From assembly GCF_000415985.1 (NCBI RefSeq), contig NZ_KE356561.1, positions 2,450,289 to 2,514,288 of the forward strand: 64,000 nt of DNA. Reading direction: 5' to 3'. The position numbers were made by a program, and so were the translations under genes. Below, piece after piece: positions 38,316 through 47,353 of this stretch. The notes below the pieces were generated by a model, which saw only the letters and a program-made list of their open reading frames with translations, was not told where the DNA came from and did no database searches. Each line of letters starts with the position of its first letter. The stretch's first letter is position 1. The stretch is from Haloquadratum walsbyi J07HQW2 (GTDB taxonomy: Archaea; Halobacteriota; Halobacteria; Halobacteriales; Haloferacaceae).

Positions 38316-38758
38316 ACATCCTCCCCCGCCCGTCGGCGAGGATTCCCACGACACCATGTCGCTGCGCTTGAGTTGAGTTGAGTTGAGTTGAGTGAGTTAG
38401 TGAGTTGAGTTGAGTTGAGTTGAGTTGAGTTGAGTTGAGTTGAGTTGAGTTGAGTTGAGTTGGGTTAGTGTGGCTTGCCGCCGTCCGACATCGACGGCGA
38501 CTGGCTGTGCCAACCAACCGTTACTCCTCTCCTCGGCATGAGGACTCGGAGTTATCTGTGCTTGTGCTGACGACAAGCCTGAGTGTCAGCACAGAACAGG
38601 AAGGGTGTTTCTGCGTGCAATCAGGGACCCCGATATTGACCGATTACACGGGACAGGCGGGGAGACCGCTTCGGTTGCGGTACCATGTTTCTCCATTATC
38701 ATATCTCTGTCGGATTCATCTCCGTCCTAAAGGACGGGTTTTCTCCTCGACTTTCCAT
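38316..38758 (-). mobile_element. Gene-less TnpB-derived element (MITE-like)
   Basis: One end: TTTGACATCCTCCCCCGCC with GGCGAGGATTCCC as the other arm (38316-38347). Other end: CCGTCCTAAAGGACGG then TTTTCTCCTCG and CATAACCTACTATAAT (38727-38757). The ends match those of the tnpB element at 20684-22190. Inside, the minus strand at about 38500-38535 still reads ERSNGWLAQP, the conserved end of TnpB, proving descent. About 90 bases next to it are a pentanucleotide tract. No intact gene remains. Confidence 0.75.
38368..38460 (+). repeat. Pentanucleotide microsatellite (TTGAG)n
   Basis: Five TTGAG units, a short interruption (TGAGTTAG), then twelve perfect TGAGT units through 38460, about 17 copies in all. 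It lies inside the gene-less element. It is the longest simple repeat in the window and a likely site of length variation. Confidence 0.95.
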
Positions 38759-38778
38759 AACCTACTATAATTAAATTA

Positions 38779-39585
38779 TCAGTTAACGACATGTCGGCGA
38801 TCATATGACCCAAGTCGTTTGACCCATCCATTAGTTGCAATTGATTCAATTACGTTCAGTGCCTCTTGAGCTCGCGATTCATACAGTCCAGCCTCAAAGT
38901 CAATATGAAATAGATAATCGCCTAATCGATTCCCGCTTGGTCGGGACTCAATACGTGAGAGATTGATATTACGGTCAGCAAATGCCTCCAGTAGCTCCAA
39001 CAACAATCCTGGGTAATTGGCATTCGGATAGACAACAACTGTGGAACGCCCACCAGCTGTTACGCGTTCATTCTCAGGGGCGACAACAAAGAATCGTGTT
39101 GCATTTGATGACCTATCTTGGATGTCTTCTGTAATAACAGTCAATACATCACCCGCATTGTCCGGATGACCAATTCCCGCAACAGTTGGATCCTCACGAG
39201 CGCGCTCAACACCACGCGCTGTGCTTGCGACTGCCTCAGCGCGCACGTCAGGATAATTATCTTCGAGATATGATCGACACTGCGCAAGTGCCTGTGAATG
39301 CGACGCAATCACATCAAACTGTGATGACTGTGCAAGGAGTGCATGTCGAATTGGCGTAACAATTTCTTGTGTGACTGCTACGTCACTGTCAGCAATTGAA
39401 TCAAGCGTTTCAGTGACACTTCCTTCAATACTATTCTCAATCGGGACGACACCTCGTTCATACTCTTCAGTATCAACAGCAGCGACGATTGCAGAGACCG
39501 ATTCCTGAAATACAACATTTTCATCGATAGCGCTGGCAGCTCGGTGTGAATATGTTCCTGCTGGTCCCAGCGTGACTATTTGCAT
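38779..39585 (-). CDS. pheA: Prephenate dehydratase
   Basis: 268 residues. Converts prephenate to phenylpyruvate for phenylalanine synthesis. The catalytic domain (about 1-175) has TLGPAGTYSHRAA, VVPIENSIEGSVTETLD and the Thr-Arg-Phe catalytic motif in NATRFFVVA. The ACT regulatory domain follows, with the Phe-binding ESRPSGNRLGDYLFHIDFEA. It is a monofunctional enzyme without chorismate mutase. The next gene upstream on this strand is hisH, 48 bases away; no functional link is implied. Confidence 0.95.
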   Translation of the reverse strand: MQIVTLGPAGTYSHRAASAIDENVVFQESVSAIVAAVDTEEYERGVVPIENSIEGSVTETLDSIADSDVAVTQEIVTPIRHALLAQSSQFDVIASHSQALAQCRSYLEDNYPDVRAEAVASTARGVERAREDPTVAGIGHPDNAGDVLTVITEDIQDRSSNATRFFVVAPENERVTAGGRSTVVVYPNANYPGLLLELLEAFADRNINLSRIESRPSGNRLGDYLFHIDFEAGLYESRAQEALNVIESIATNGWVKRLGSYDRRHVVN

Positions 39586-39633
39586 AGCAACGTCTACTTG
39601 AGGGGGTCAGAAAAATTCTCGGGCTCACGTAGT

Positions 39634-40269
39634 TTAACAAAATTCTACGAAATTTTGCAGGATCTGTAGTCCTGTTTCTCCAGATTTCTCAGGGTGGAAC
39701 TGCGTTCCAAAGACGGATCCTGATTCATCAGCAATAACTGCAGGAAATGTATCTCCATAATCGGCTGTTGCGACAACTGCATCTGTGTTATTAGGATCAG
39801 CGTAGTATGAATGCACAAAATATGCATACTGCCCATCGACACCGTCAACTAATGGATGTTCCCGGGTAATCGAGAGTTCATTCCATCCCATATGCGGAAC
39901 CTTCTGATTACCATCGAACCGACGATTCCGTCCAGAAATAAAATCAAGTCCCTTAACATCCTCTTCACCGGCGTGGTCGGCTTCTTGACTGCTTGTCAGA
40001 AGCATCTGCATTCCAAGACAGATTCCAAAAACTGGTTGGTCGCGATCAACAGCAGCGGCAAGTGACTCCCGGAATGGACCTGCATTTTCCATTCCTTCGC
40101 TAAAAGCTCCGACACCTGGAAGAACAATCCCGTCCGCATCAGCAAGGCTCTCTGGATCGGCTGAAAGTGTTACCGATGCTCCAGCGCGCTCCAGTCCTCG
40201 TGTCACTGACCGGAGATTTCCAAGCCCATAGTCAACGAGCATGATATCTGCGGTCGTCTGAACACTCAT
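39634..40269 (-). CDS. hisH: Imidazole glycerol phosphate synthase, glutamine amidotransferase subunit
   Basis: 211 residues from the ATG at 40269 (MSVQTTADIMLVDYGLGN). HisH releases ammonia from glutamine and passes it to HisF in histidine synthesis. The class I glutaminase triad is visible: Cys in FGICLGMQMLL, His and Glu in GTQFHPEKSG. LVDYGLGNLRSV and VLPGVGAFSEGM form the oxyanion and entry loops. It is complete. hisF and other his genes are not in the window, as usual for the scattered haloarchaeal his genes. Confidence 0.95.
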   Translation of the reverse strand: MSVQTTADIMLVDYGLGNLRSVTRGLERAGASVTLSADPESLADADGIVLPGVGAFSEGMENAGPFRESLAAAVDRDQPVFGICLGMQMLLTSSQEADHAGEEDVKGLDFISGRNRRFDGNQKVPHMGWNELSITREHPLVDGVDGQYAYFVHSYYADPNNTDAVVATADYGDTFPAVIADESGSVFGTQFHPEKSGETGLQILQNFVEFC

Positions 40270-40345
40270 ATAGAAACGTCTACACACACCGCTAAAATTG
40301 TTTCTGACAGCTCGATAGAATTCAATCATCACGCCTTCATTATTG

Positions 40346-40396
40346 ACATCCTCCCGCAGCTGAAGACGCGGGTATTCTCCTTGTATTCTATAATAT
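40346..40396 (-). mobile_element. Collapsed TnpB element: hairpin made of both outer ends
   Basis: TTGACATCCTCCCGC (the right-end outer arm seen at 16809, 20684 and 38316) is followed after nine bases by GCGGGTATTCTCCTTG and ATTCTATAAT (the left-end outer arm seen at 17440, 22153 and 38740). Everything between has gone, leaving one hairpin (CCCGC/GCGGG). It sits between hisH and phnD. It is best explained as the smallest derivative of the same element family. Confidence 0.65.
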
Positions 40397-40494
40397 ATGA
40401 TTCCATTGAGATGCAAACTGTCTGAATCTTACCCGCCAGTCCCGTAATTCATCCGACATATTTAATCATATGTATTGTCGAATGATCAATACTG

Positions 40495-41481
40495 ATGTCA
40501 TCTCGACGTAGATTCCTCCAAGGTATCGGCGCAGTCAGCACAGTCGGTGTTTTAGCAGGATGTACCGGGTCAACTGACAGTAGTAATGCCGGAAGTGGCG
40601 ACCAAACAACAGCCACTACAACGATAGCGACATCAGACTCAGTTCCTTTTGGTGACAATCGAGCGACATTCTATATGTCGCCAAGTGAACCACAGCAATT
40701 GATGGAAGCACAGTATGCCCCAGTGAAGACTATTCTCCAGCGTGAACTCCCAGTTGAAACTGCAACTCTCCGATATGCAGCCGGATATAGTGCTGTCCTG
40801 CAGAGTCTTGCCGGTGGGACCGGAGATATTGCTGAGACCGGACCGTTCGCTGCAGCACTTGGCGTCGATAACAATCGCTGCAATATCATTCTACAACGGT
40901 ATGGGTATGGGTCATGGACATATGCATCAGTCATCGCCACACGTGAGGATTCTTCAATAGAGTCACTCGCCGATCTTGAAGGCGAGCGAGTTGCATTTGC
41001 AGATCGACTATCAGCTTCTGGTGCACTGTATCCGTTGTTCATGCTTAAGCAAGCAGGATTGAATATTGGGAACCTCCCGACCGACAGCGGGGATACATCA
41101 TTCACCGCACAATTTTCTAGTCATGCGGAGGCGTTCGCTGCCTTGGAGCGAGGACAAGTTGCTGCTGCTGGTGTTGGAAAGTTCATCACGCTTGATGATA
41201 ACCGTGAACTGAAGAATGGATTTCAATATATTGAGACAACAACTAGTATTCCCCGAGCACCAATTGTCGTGAGTCCGGAACTCTCAGCAGATGAGCAAAC
41301 AGCCATCAAAGATGCATTACTCACCGCCAATGAGTCAATATACGTCGGTGAAGATGGTGAGCCGGACACCGATGATGATCTTTGGTTCAGTGATGTTCGT
41401 GAAGCAGATGATGAGACATACCAACCAGTCGTTGATGTGGCAAATGAACTTGGTGTCACGACTGATCTTCTTGATTCCTGA
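40495..41481 (+). CDS. phnD: Phosphonate/phosphite ABC transporter substrate-binding lipoprotein
   Basis: 328 residues. A Tat signal with lipobox opens the protein: SSRRRFLQGIGAVSTVGVL then AGC, so it is exported folded and lipid-anchored at the Cys. A Ser/Thr/Gly-rich linker leads into the PhnD fold: LRYAAGYSAVLQSLAGGTGD, ETGPFAAAL, FADRLSASGALYPLFMLKQ and VAAAGVGKFITLDD. It is first in a phnDCE cluster, with the ATPase gene 34 bases downstream. No C-P lyase genes are nearby, so phosphonate, phosphite or phosphate could be the ligand. Confidence 0.92.
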   Translation: MSSRRRFLQGIGAVSTVGVLAGCTGSTDSSNAGSGDQTTATTTIATSDSVPFGDNRATFYMSPSEPQQLMEAQYAPVKTILQRELPVETATLRYAAGYSAVLQSLAGGTGDIAETGPFAAALGVDNNRCNIILQRYGYGSWTYASVIATREDSSIESLADLEGERVAFADRLSASGALYPLFMLKQAGLNIGNLPTDSGDTSFTAQFSSHAEAFAALERGQVAAAGVGKFITLDDNRELKNGFQYIETTTSIPRAPIVVSPELSADEQTAIKDALLTANESIYVGEDGEPDTDDDLWFSDVREADDETYQPVVDVANELGVTTDLLDS

Positions 41482-41515
41482 TATCATCACGGCTGATAGC
41501 TTAGATTAATTCATT

Positions 41516-42388
41516 ATGCCACATGTTTCCTTACAGAACGTTACGAAAGTGTTTGGTAAAGATACTGTTGCACTCGATGACGTCTCAATCGAGATTACCG
41601 CAGGTGAGTTTGTTGTTATTCTTGGACCCTCTGGCGCTGGAAAATCGACGTTGCTGCGGATTCTAAATGGGCTGACGGAGCCATCAACAGGGACCGCGAA
41701 AATTGGCGAAGCTCCTGTTTCAGAATCAGGTAGCGATGTCGGCATGGTGTTTCAGATGCATTATCTTATCGAGTCGCTGTCCGCATATCGGAACGCACTT
41801 ACGGGCGCACTTGCCCGGACAGCCAATCTAAAGAGCATTCTCACGCTTAATCAAACAGATGACAAGCGTGCTGCCCTTCGTGCGCTTGATACAGTTGGAC
41901 TTCTTGCAGACGCAGAACAGCGGGCAGGAACGATGTCCGGGGGACAGAAACAGCGCGTTGGGATTGCCCGGGCGCTCGTCCAAAATCCATCGCTACTGTT
42001 AGCTGATGAGCCTGTTTCAAGTCTCGATCCGAAAGCAGCTCGGGACGTAATGAGATATATGAAACAAGCAGCGCGTGAGCGTGATCTCACGACAATCGCA
42101 AGTCTTCATCAGGTCAATATTGCTCGGGAGTTTGGAGATCGGTTTATTGGCATCCGCGATGGGATGGTTGTATTTGATGGATCCCGTGCAGAATTGTCGA
42201 TGGATATTATCGATGATCTATATTATACCGATTCTGAAAATACTCCTCTCAATCGTGGACAAGCGGAAAGTCTGGCTGATGAATCGACCGCAGTGAGTGA
42301 GACCAGCACAGCCCCCCACGCCGAGAATACCTCTGATCGTGATAGTAGTGCTGACACCGATATTGATACTGGAGAGGCGCAGTTATGA
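41516..42388 (+). CDS. phnC: Phosphonate/phosphite ABC transporter ATP-binding protein
   Basis: 290 residues. Walker A is GPSGAGKSTLLRIL, the ABC signature MSGGQKQRVGIARAL, and Walker B LLLADEPVSSLDPKAARDV; the switch His lies in IASLHQVNIA. The last 40 or so residues are an acidic Ser/Asp-rich tail beyond the usual PhnC length, typical of haloarchaea. Its stop overlaps the permease start by four bases (ATGA), so translation is coupled. Confidence 0.95.
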   Translation: MPHVSLQNVTKVFGKDTVALDDVSIEITAGEFVVILGPSGAGKSTLLRILNGLTEPSTGTAKIGEAPVSESGSDVGMVFQMHYLIESLSAYRNALTGALARTANLKSILTLNQTDDKRAALRALDTVGLLADAEQRAGTMSGGQKQRVGIARALVQNPSLLLADEPVSSLDPKAARDVMRYMKQAARERDLTTIASLHQVNIAREFGDRFIGIRDGMVVFDGSRAELSMDIIDDLYYTDSENTPLNRGQAESLADESTAVSETSTAPHAENTSDRDSSADTDIDTGEAQL

Positions 42389-43386
42389 GCACGGATACAG
42401 TCGATGAAATTCTTTCTCGGATTGAACGCGTCGTTCTCATTCGTCGGATGCTCTGGGTTATTGCAGTGACACTCGCTGCCGCTGCTGTTTACTTTGGGAC
42501 TGGATTCCTTGGGGCTCGTCCAGTGCCTGAGATTATTCGCTTTGCGCAGTTTGAGTTCTTCGCTGCTGAATTTATCAAGTATGCACAACCAAATTTTATC
42601 GATCTTACGTTTTATACGCAGAATAACGATATCAATGGTTTCGATGCGATTATTGCGAGTATAACACATCCTGAGTCGATCATCACGACGGTTCTTTCAC
42701 TCCGAAGTAGTCTGATTATCTCTGCGGTCGTGATGACAGTAACAATTGGTACGGTCGGAACAGTTCTTGGGTTCCCATTTGCGCTTTTCTTTGGCGTTCT
42801 TGGGTCTGAACGTGTCACTCCATTCCCACTCAATTTTATATTTCGAGGAGTGATGTCAGCGATTCGAGCCATTCCGGCACTTGTCTGGGTGTTTATTTAC
42901 GCAGCGCTTGTACCACTTTCACCATTAACAGCGATGCTTGCAGTCGCAACAGACACAATCGGTAATCTTGGTCGGCTCTTTACAGATGAACTTGAAGAAA
43001 TTGATGACGGTCCCATTGAGGCAATCCGGTCCACTGGCGCCTCACGAGTTCAGATAATAAACTTTGGAATGTTATCACAGGTGTCATCATCGTTTGTCGC
43101 CTGGACGCTGTACATTCTTGAGATCAATACCCGAATCGCAATCTCATTAGGTGTTGTTGGAGCCGGTGGACTTGGACAGTATATACAGCAAAATCTCAAT
43201 CTGTTCAATTCATTCCGAGCTGGAGCTGGGCTTGTAACACTCCTCGCGCTTGTCCTCTCAATCGAACTACTATCATCACGGCTCCGAGCTCGGCTTCGTC
43301 CATCAGAACATGATGCGAAGGGGCTGCTCCAGTCAATTCGCGAACTTGGTGATCCTGACCGGTGGCTTGGACGAACAGTGGAATGA
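42385..43386 (+). CDS. phnE: Phosphonate/phosphite ABC transporter permease
   Basis: 333 residues, about six or seven membrane segments. The first is at about 20-40, followed by a roughly 60-residue extracellular loop, then the MetI-type core. The ATPase-contacting EAA loop is EAIRSTGASRVQIINFGML. GGVMSAIRAIPAL-like features (RGVMSAIRAIPALVWVFIY) are typical of PhnE. It closes the phnDCE operon. The next gene, on the other strand, stops two bases beyond. Confidence 0.92.
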   Translation: MSTDTVDEILSRIERVVLIRRMLWVIAVTLAAAAVYFGTGFLGARPVPEIIRFAQFEFFAAEFIKYAQPNFIDLTFYTQNNDINGFDAIIASITHPESIITTVLSLRSSLIISAVVMTVTIGTVGTVLGFPFALFFGVLGSERVTPFPLNFIFRGVMSAIRAIPALVWVFIYAALVPLSPLTAMLAVATDTIGNLGRLFTDELEEIDDGPIEAIRSTGASRVQIINFGMLSQVSSSFVAWTLYILEINTRIAISLGVVGAGGLGQYIQQNLNLFNSFRAGAGLVTLLALVLSIELLSSRLRARLRPSEHDAKGLLQSIRELGDPDRWLGRTVE

Positions 43387-43387
43387 A

Positions 43388-44083
43388 TTAATCTTCATAC
43401 TCACCAAGTCGGGACTGACCTCCCGATTCTGCATTATTTGCACTGTCTGTATCACTCTGCACACCAGCCAGTGAAGCTGCGCTCTTAATTGTATTGACAA
43501 ACGTGTCTGAGTGGCTTTGGTCATACAGCGTTGCTGCGGGGTGAACAGATATAATAACTCGATGTGACTCATCGCCTAATCGAATATCAACAACATCACC
43601 AGCAGCTGTCGTTACGGCGACCTGACGGTCAAGTAAATGCTCTGACGGGACCTTTCCGAGTGTGACGATTACTGCTGGGTCGATAACCGAAAGCTCATGT
43701 TCAAGATATCTGCGGCAGTTCGATAGTTCCTCAGTCTTTGGATTTCGATTCTCCGGGGGTCGACATCGCACACAATTAGTGATGCGGATTGTATCTCGAC
43801 TGACACCAACTTCATTGAGAGCATCATCAAGAACGTCTCCTGAACGCCCAACAAATGGTTCACCGTGCTCATCTTCATTTGCACCTGGCGCCTCGCCAAC
43901 AAATACTAATTCGGCATCAGCAGGACCGACCCCGTTGACAATCTGTGAACGTGATTCAACAAGATTTTGACATCGTTTGCATGCAGTGACGTCAAGTCCA
44001 TCCATCGTTGAACTTGGTCCTGATATATTACTTACCTCATTATCATCATTGCTGGCAACGTGATTGCCATCATCAGCAGTCAT
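43388..44083 (-). CDS. Type-4 (Fe-S) uracil-DNA glycosylase
   Basis: 231 residues. Removes uracil from DNA, opening base excision repair that endonuclease IV (14910) can continue. Family-4 motifs: [20 protein letters not shown] (active-site loop), [17 protein letters not shown] and [10 protein letters not shown]. The four Fe-S cysteines are CKRC near residue 35, the Cys in NCVRC, and the Cys in SNCRRYL. Acidic tails flank the domain at both ends. It is complete and convergent with phnE. Confidence 0.93.
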   Translation of the reverse strand: MTADDGNHVASNDDNEVSNISGPSSTMDGLDVTACKRCQNLVESRSQIVNGVGPADAELVFVGEAPGANEDEHGEPFVGRSGDVLDDALNEVGVSRDTIRITNCVRCRPPENRNPKTEELSNCRRYLEHELSVIDPAVIVTLGKVPSEHLLDRQVAVTTAAGDVVDIRLGDESHRVIISVHPAATLYDQSHSDTFVNTIKSAASLAGVQSDTDSANNAESGGQSRLGEYED

Positions 44084-44143
44084 ACTACAGACGTGAACGG
44101 TAGAAACTTACACATAACGGTCAATAAACGATCAATCAAATAA

Positions 44144-44764
44144 TTAACCGTTAGTTGTGCCGACTCGCTGGTCCCACTGACGAGCACCTCGGGCAGCAAG
44201 TCGAGCAACTCGGACCGGTTCGGGACGTCCTCCAACTGGTGTGTATGCCCGAATAATCGTCTCAGTAGTTGTCGTATCAACTCTGGCTGATCTAAAAAAT
44301 AGTGTATTATCATCGCCGTTGTCGCCGTCCGCAGAGTCATCGGCTGCTATCATCAACTGTTCACGATCTGGAAGTTCCTGATATTGAGTTAGTCGTTGTT
44401 CCAACGCATCGCCCGCAAAGTGCTCTCGCAATGCCGATTCAAGTCCAGCACTCTGTTCATACGAGACTGCAATCACCGGACGCTCTGCTGTGTGTGCGAG
44501 TGAGGAAATATCAATCAGATTAAACCACGCTGGAGCAACCCCAGAAATTAATATATACTGGACATCCGGACGACAGAGATCATTAATTACCGTCTGTATT
44601 GCTGATGTCGCATCAATTCCTCCGACTGTTGCCGTAGCAAATGCAAATCCATCTGTAACTCGGTCTCGACGAACAACTGCACCACAGATAGTACACTCAC
44701 CGGTACCTTTAGCAGTCGATTCAGCAATACCGAGCGCACGCGTCCCGGGTTTAATATCCGTCAT
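44144..44764 (-). CDS. DUF99 family protein (UPF0215, endonuclease V-like fold)
   Basis: 206 residues. The N-terminal KPGTRALGIAESTAKGTGEC and VVRRDRVTDGFAFATATVGG, then VQYILISGVAPAWFNLIDI and ERPVIAVSYEQSAGLE, define DUF99. The fold is predicted to resemble endonuclease V, but family members are not shown to cut DNA. A Zn-like CTIC pair is in the N-terminal region. It lies 60 bases upstream of the uracil-DNA glycosylase on the same strand, a suggestive but unproven repair link. Confidence 0.85.
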   Translation of the reverse strand: MTDIKPGTRALGIAESTAKGTGECTICGAVVRRDRVTDGFAFATATVGGIDATSAIQTVINDLCRPDVQYILISGVAPAWFNLIDISSLAHTAERPVIAVSYEQSAGLESALREHFAGDALEQRLTQYQELPDREQLMIAADDSADGDNGDDNTLFFRSARVDTTTTETIIRAYTPVGGRPEPVRVARLAARGARQWDQRVGTTNG

Positions 44765-45029
44765 CTCTCTTCTCGTTTATTATCCAGTTTGTTATGCACT
44801 TACTGACAATGGTATACCGATTAGCTATATGTAATATATTTGTTAATGAATACTTACGGAGAAATTATGAGCACGCACATTATGCAATAAAATATAGTAC
44901 ATGATGTATCCTCTCGCATATGATTCATACTATCAACTAATTTTAATATACAGATTGTAAATAAAAAACAGTGGATCGTGCTCAGGATCTTCGTAGCGTG
45001 GTCTGTGTGTCTATGCTCCCGACTGCCAG

Positions 45030-45206
45030 TTAGCTGTCTTTAATATCTTTAAGACGATTGAGCAGCTCATCATTCGATGCACCAATCTCATATTCGACCT
45101 CACCGCTATGATCTGATTGGGAGGTCGAGACACCGTCATCATCTTCGAGATCAGTCTCAAAATCTTGATTTTCTTGCTCGGACTCGTCGTAGCTCCCAAA
45201 TCCCAT
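45030..45206 (-). CDS. DUF5786 small acidic haloarchaeal protein
   Basis: 58 residues starting MGFGSYDESEQENQDFETDL, then an acidic Ser-rich middle and the C-terminal helix SNDELLNRLKDIKDS. This arrangement is characteristic of the haloarchaeal DUF5786 family, whose role is unknown. It is a stand-alone gene with empty DNA on both sides (44765-45029 holds nothing I can support). Confidence 0.85.
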   Translation of the reverse strand: MGFGSYDESEQENQDFETDLEDDDGVSTSQSDHSGEVEYEIGASNDELLNRLKDIKDS

Positions 45207-45379
45207 ACATTAAGTACTACAATATGAAGGTATAAAAATGGACTGCAACCTCTAGTCTCTGATTTTTGCATGTAGCTACACACTGGCGACAACGGACACG
45301 AAAAATCTGCTTACTCCTGATAAGATCTGATACCAGGGCGAAGAATTGAACACTATCTCCTCTCAAAGCAGTATATATT

Positions 45380-46015
45380 ATGAACGTGCATGAAGTTACA
45401 GCGGATGCTGAGGGATTCACATGCAATGCATATCTTATTTCCGGCAATCGACCGGTCTTGATTGATGCTGGTGCAATGCCAGGTGTCGTCGATATTATTA
45501 CTGAGACAGTAGACAATCTTGCGGCTGTTTATTTAACGCATCAACACACTGATCATGTTGCTGAACTCGATGCTGTTCTGAATAAGTTTGACGCAGAGCT
45601 GTATGCGTATGGTGACCATCCTCGTCGAGATGGCAATCTTGCGGACGGTGATATTATTGAAATTGAAGATGAGTCATTTGAGGTGGTTTATACACCTGGT
45701 CATGCGTCAGACCATATCACACTTGTCGGTAACAAACGCATATTTAGTGGTGATGTCGTCGTATATAATGATGGCGCTTTCAACGACGGGAGCTTTGGAC
45801 GAACGGATATGACTGGTCAGTCGCGTGAACAACTTATTGAAAGCTTACACCGACTTCTTGAACGACTTCCGCGGACAGTCGAACGATTGTATCCAGGACA
45901 TGGTGATGTCTACCGCGGATTAAGCAACGATGATACCACAGACAGTATTCAGACTGTTATTGAGCGCGCGCTCACACGTGCTGAGCGTCGTGAGCCGAAA
46001 TATTCCAATAATTGA
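45380..46015 (+). CDS. Metallo-beta-lactamase fold hydrolase (glyoxalase II-like)
   Basis: 211 residues. The metal site is complete: THQHTDH (HxHxDH), PGHASDH, SGDVVV and PGHGD, in the order of the glyoxalase II / MBL family. It lacks the extra C-terminal domain of true glyoxalase II; a helical tail with TRAERREPK closes it. The substrate is unknown; a thioester or similar is likely from family knowledge. Confidence 0.9.
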   Translation: MNVHEVTADAEGFTCNAYLISGNRPVLIDAGAMPGVVDIITETVDNLAAVYLTHQHTDHVAELDAVLNKFDAELYAYGDHPRRDGNLADGDIIEIEDESFEVVYTPGHASDHITLVGNKRIFSGDVVVYNDGAFNDGSFGRTDMTGQSREQLIESLHRLLERLPRTVERLYPGHGDVYRGLSNDDTTDSIQTVIERALTRAERREPKYSNN

Positions 46016-46310
46016 TGATTTCGTCTATATTAACGCGAAAGAATCCTCACTGCAACTGAACTGCAACTCGCAGTCTTATTATTGATACAGAACCTGATGC
46101 ATAAGACTGCTCGAATTATACCTCCGAACACATGTTAGAATGAAATGTCGTCGAATGCCAAAATCCGGTGAACGGGCTTTGCTCATATCAATAATACTCA
46201 CTGACCAATCTCCACGGTAAATAGTCATTATCCATATACAGACTAATTCAGTATCAGAGAACAGTTATTGACAGAATTTGGTACTAATATATTACATGTA
46301 TCAAATCATG

Positions 46311-47171
46311 TTAAATGAGCTCAGAGATGCCATTTATTGAATCGATGACAGCACGTGCACCAGCAGAATTAAATGCGTCTCGTCCAGCATCGCCGTCAAG
46401 CCCGCCAGTGAGAACTCCGACTCCGTGATATGTCCGATTATCATCGGTCATATCGGCGTTAACAGCTGTTTTTACATCATCAAGGGTGTCTCCGGCAAAC
46501 ACAATTGTATCTGCCTCAAGCCGGTCTGCGAGTATCTGCAACGCTCGCGGATGTGGCTTCCCTTCATTCCAATCATCCATAGTGAATCGATGTGACGGTG
46601 GAATTGAGAATTGTACACGGTCAAGAGCAATTGAGGCTTCAGCTGCTGGGCGACCAGTAAGAATACCGATTTTGGTGGTTTCAACCAGCATATGTATCGT
46701 TGTATCGTCGATGAGAACAGGCTCATCGGCAATATATCCCTTTCTGTGAACAGGTGGATCGCCACCTTCGAGTTCACGATACCGGTCGCTTCCAAGATAA
46801 AGTGCTTGGAATACATCACGGAGACGCTCACTATTCCATGTCTGCATTACGATTTCATAATCGGTGGTGCTCAGATAATTAGCAACAACTTCTTTTGCTG
46901 ATTCAAGACCACCCCCTTGGGCAGCGATTTGCGTAGTGAATTGGTCGATGCTAACTGATTCGTGACGTGCAGTTAAAATATATAAAGCAACGGCGTCAGT
47001 CACATCCCAGTCATTATTAAATCCACCAGCGTTTTTAAAATCCTGTATATCTGTTCGTTCGATTGTTTGATCATAACATTGATCGACGGTATCAACAATT
47101 GCTCGCCGATACGATCGTGAAACGTCAATGAGCACGCCGTCAATATCCAGGACGACCGCGTCTACATCCAT
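46311..47171 (-). CDS. HAD superfamily IA phosphatase (TIGR01548-like)
   Basis: 286 residues. The HAD catalytic loop [20 protein letters not shown] has the nucleophile Asp and acid Asp. Motif II is [15 protein letters not shown], with the motif III lysine in GKPHPRALQ and motif IV in [15 protein letters not shown] large helical cap (about 40-150) fits the archaeal HAD-IA hypothetical subfamily I know as TIGR01548, sometimes linked to histidinol-phosphatase-like activity. The substrate is not fixed by sequence. It is a stand-alone gene. Confidence 0.85.
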   Translation of the reverse strand: MDVDAVVLDIDGVLIDVSRSYRRAIVDTVDQCYDQTIERTDIQDFKNAGGFNNDWDVTDAVALYILTARHESVSIDQFTTQIAAQGGGLESAKEVVANYLSTTDYEIVMQTWNSERLRDVFQALYLGSDRYRELEGGDPPVHRKGYIADEPVLIDDTTIHMLVETTKIGILTGRPAAEASIALDRVQFSIPPSHRFTMDDWNEGKPHPRALQILADRLEADTIVFAGDTLDDVKTAVNADMTDDNRTYHGVGVLTGGLDGDAGRDAFNSAGARAVIDSINGISELI

Positions 47172-47326
47172 ACTATAGTTCGTATGAGGAGTAGACTTAG
47201 CGCTGTTTGTTCCAACGTGCAGGTAGAAACAGTTCTGGAAATAGATACGACTCCGGTTAGCATTATCTAAATATAATCATTATTGATCAGGTGGATCATC
47301 AGATTAGCGATTAGATGTGAAGTACC

Positions 47327-47353
47327 CCGGGCTTAAGCCCCGAGGCACTCACC
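47327..47353 (-). repeat. Type-B hairpin forming the end of the UPF0146 gene
   Basis: The minus strand reads GGTGAGTGCCTCGGGGCTTA, then AGCCCGGGGTACTTCAC, the fifth copy of the hairpin seen at 9725. Here it lies within a gene: its bases give the codons GECLGA and the stop of the UPF0146 reading frame. Confidence 0.65.

Noticed and set aside
38368-38460. CRISPR-like repeat array
   Set aside because: Units are five bases with no unique spacers; it is a microsatellite, and no cas genes occur in the window.
40495-43386. Complete phosphonate degradation operon
   Set aside because: Only the phnDCE transporter is present; no C-P lyase or other catabolic gene is in the window.
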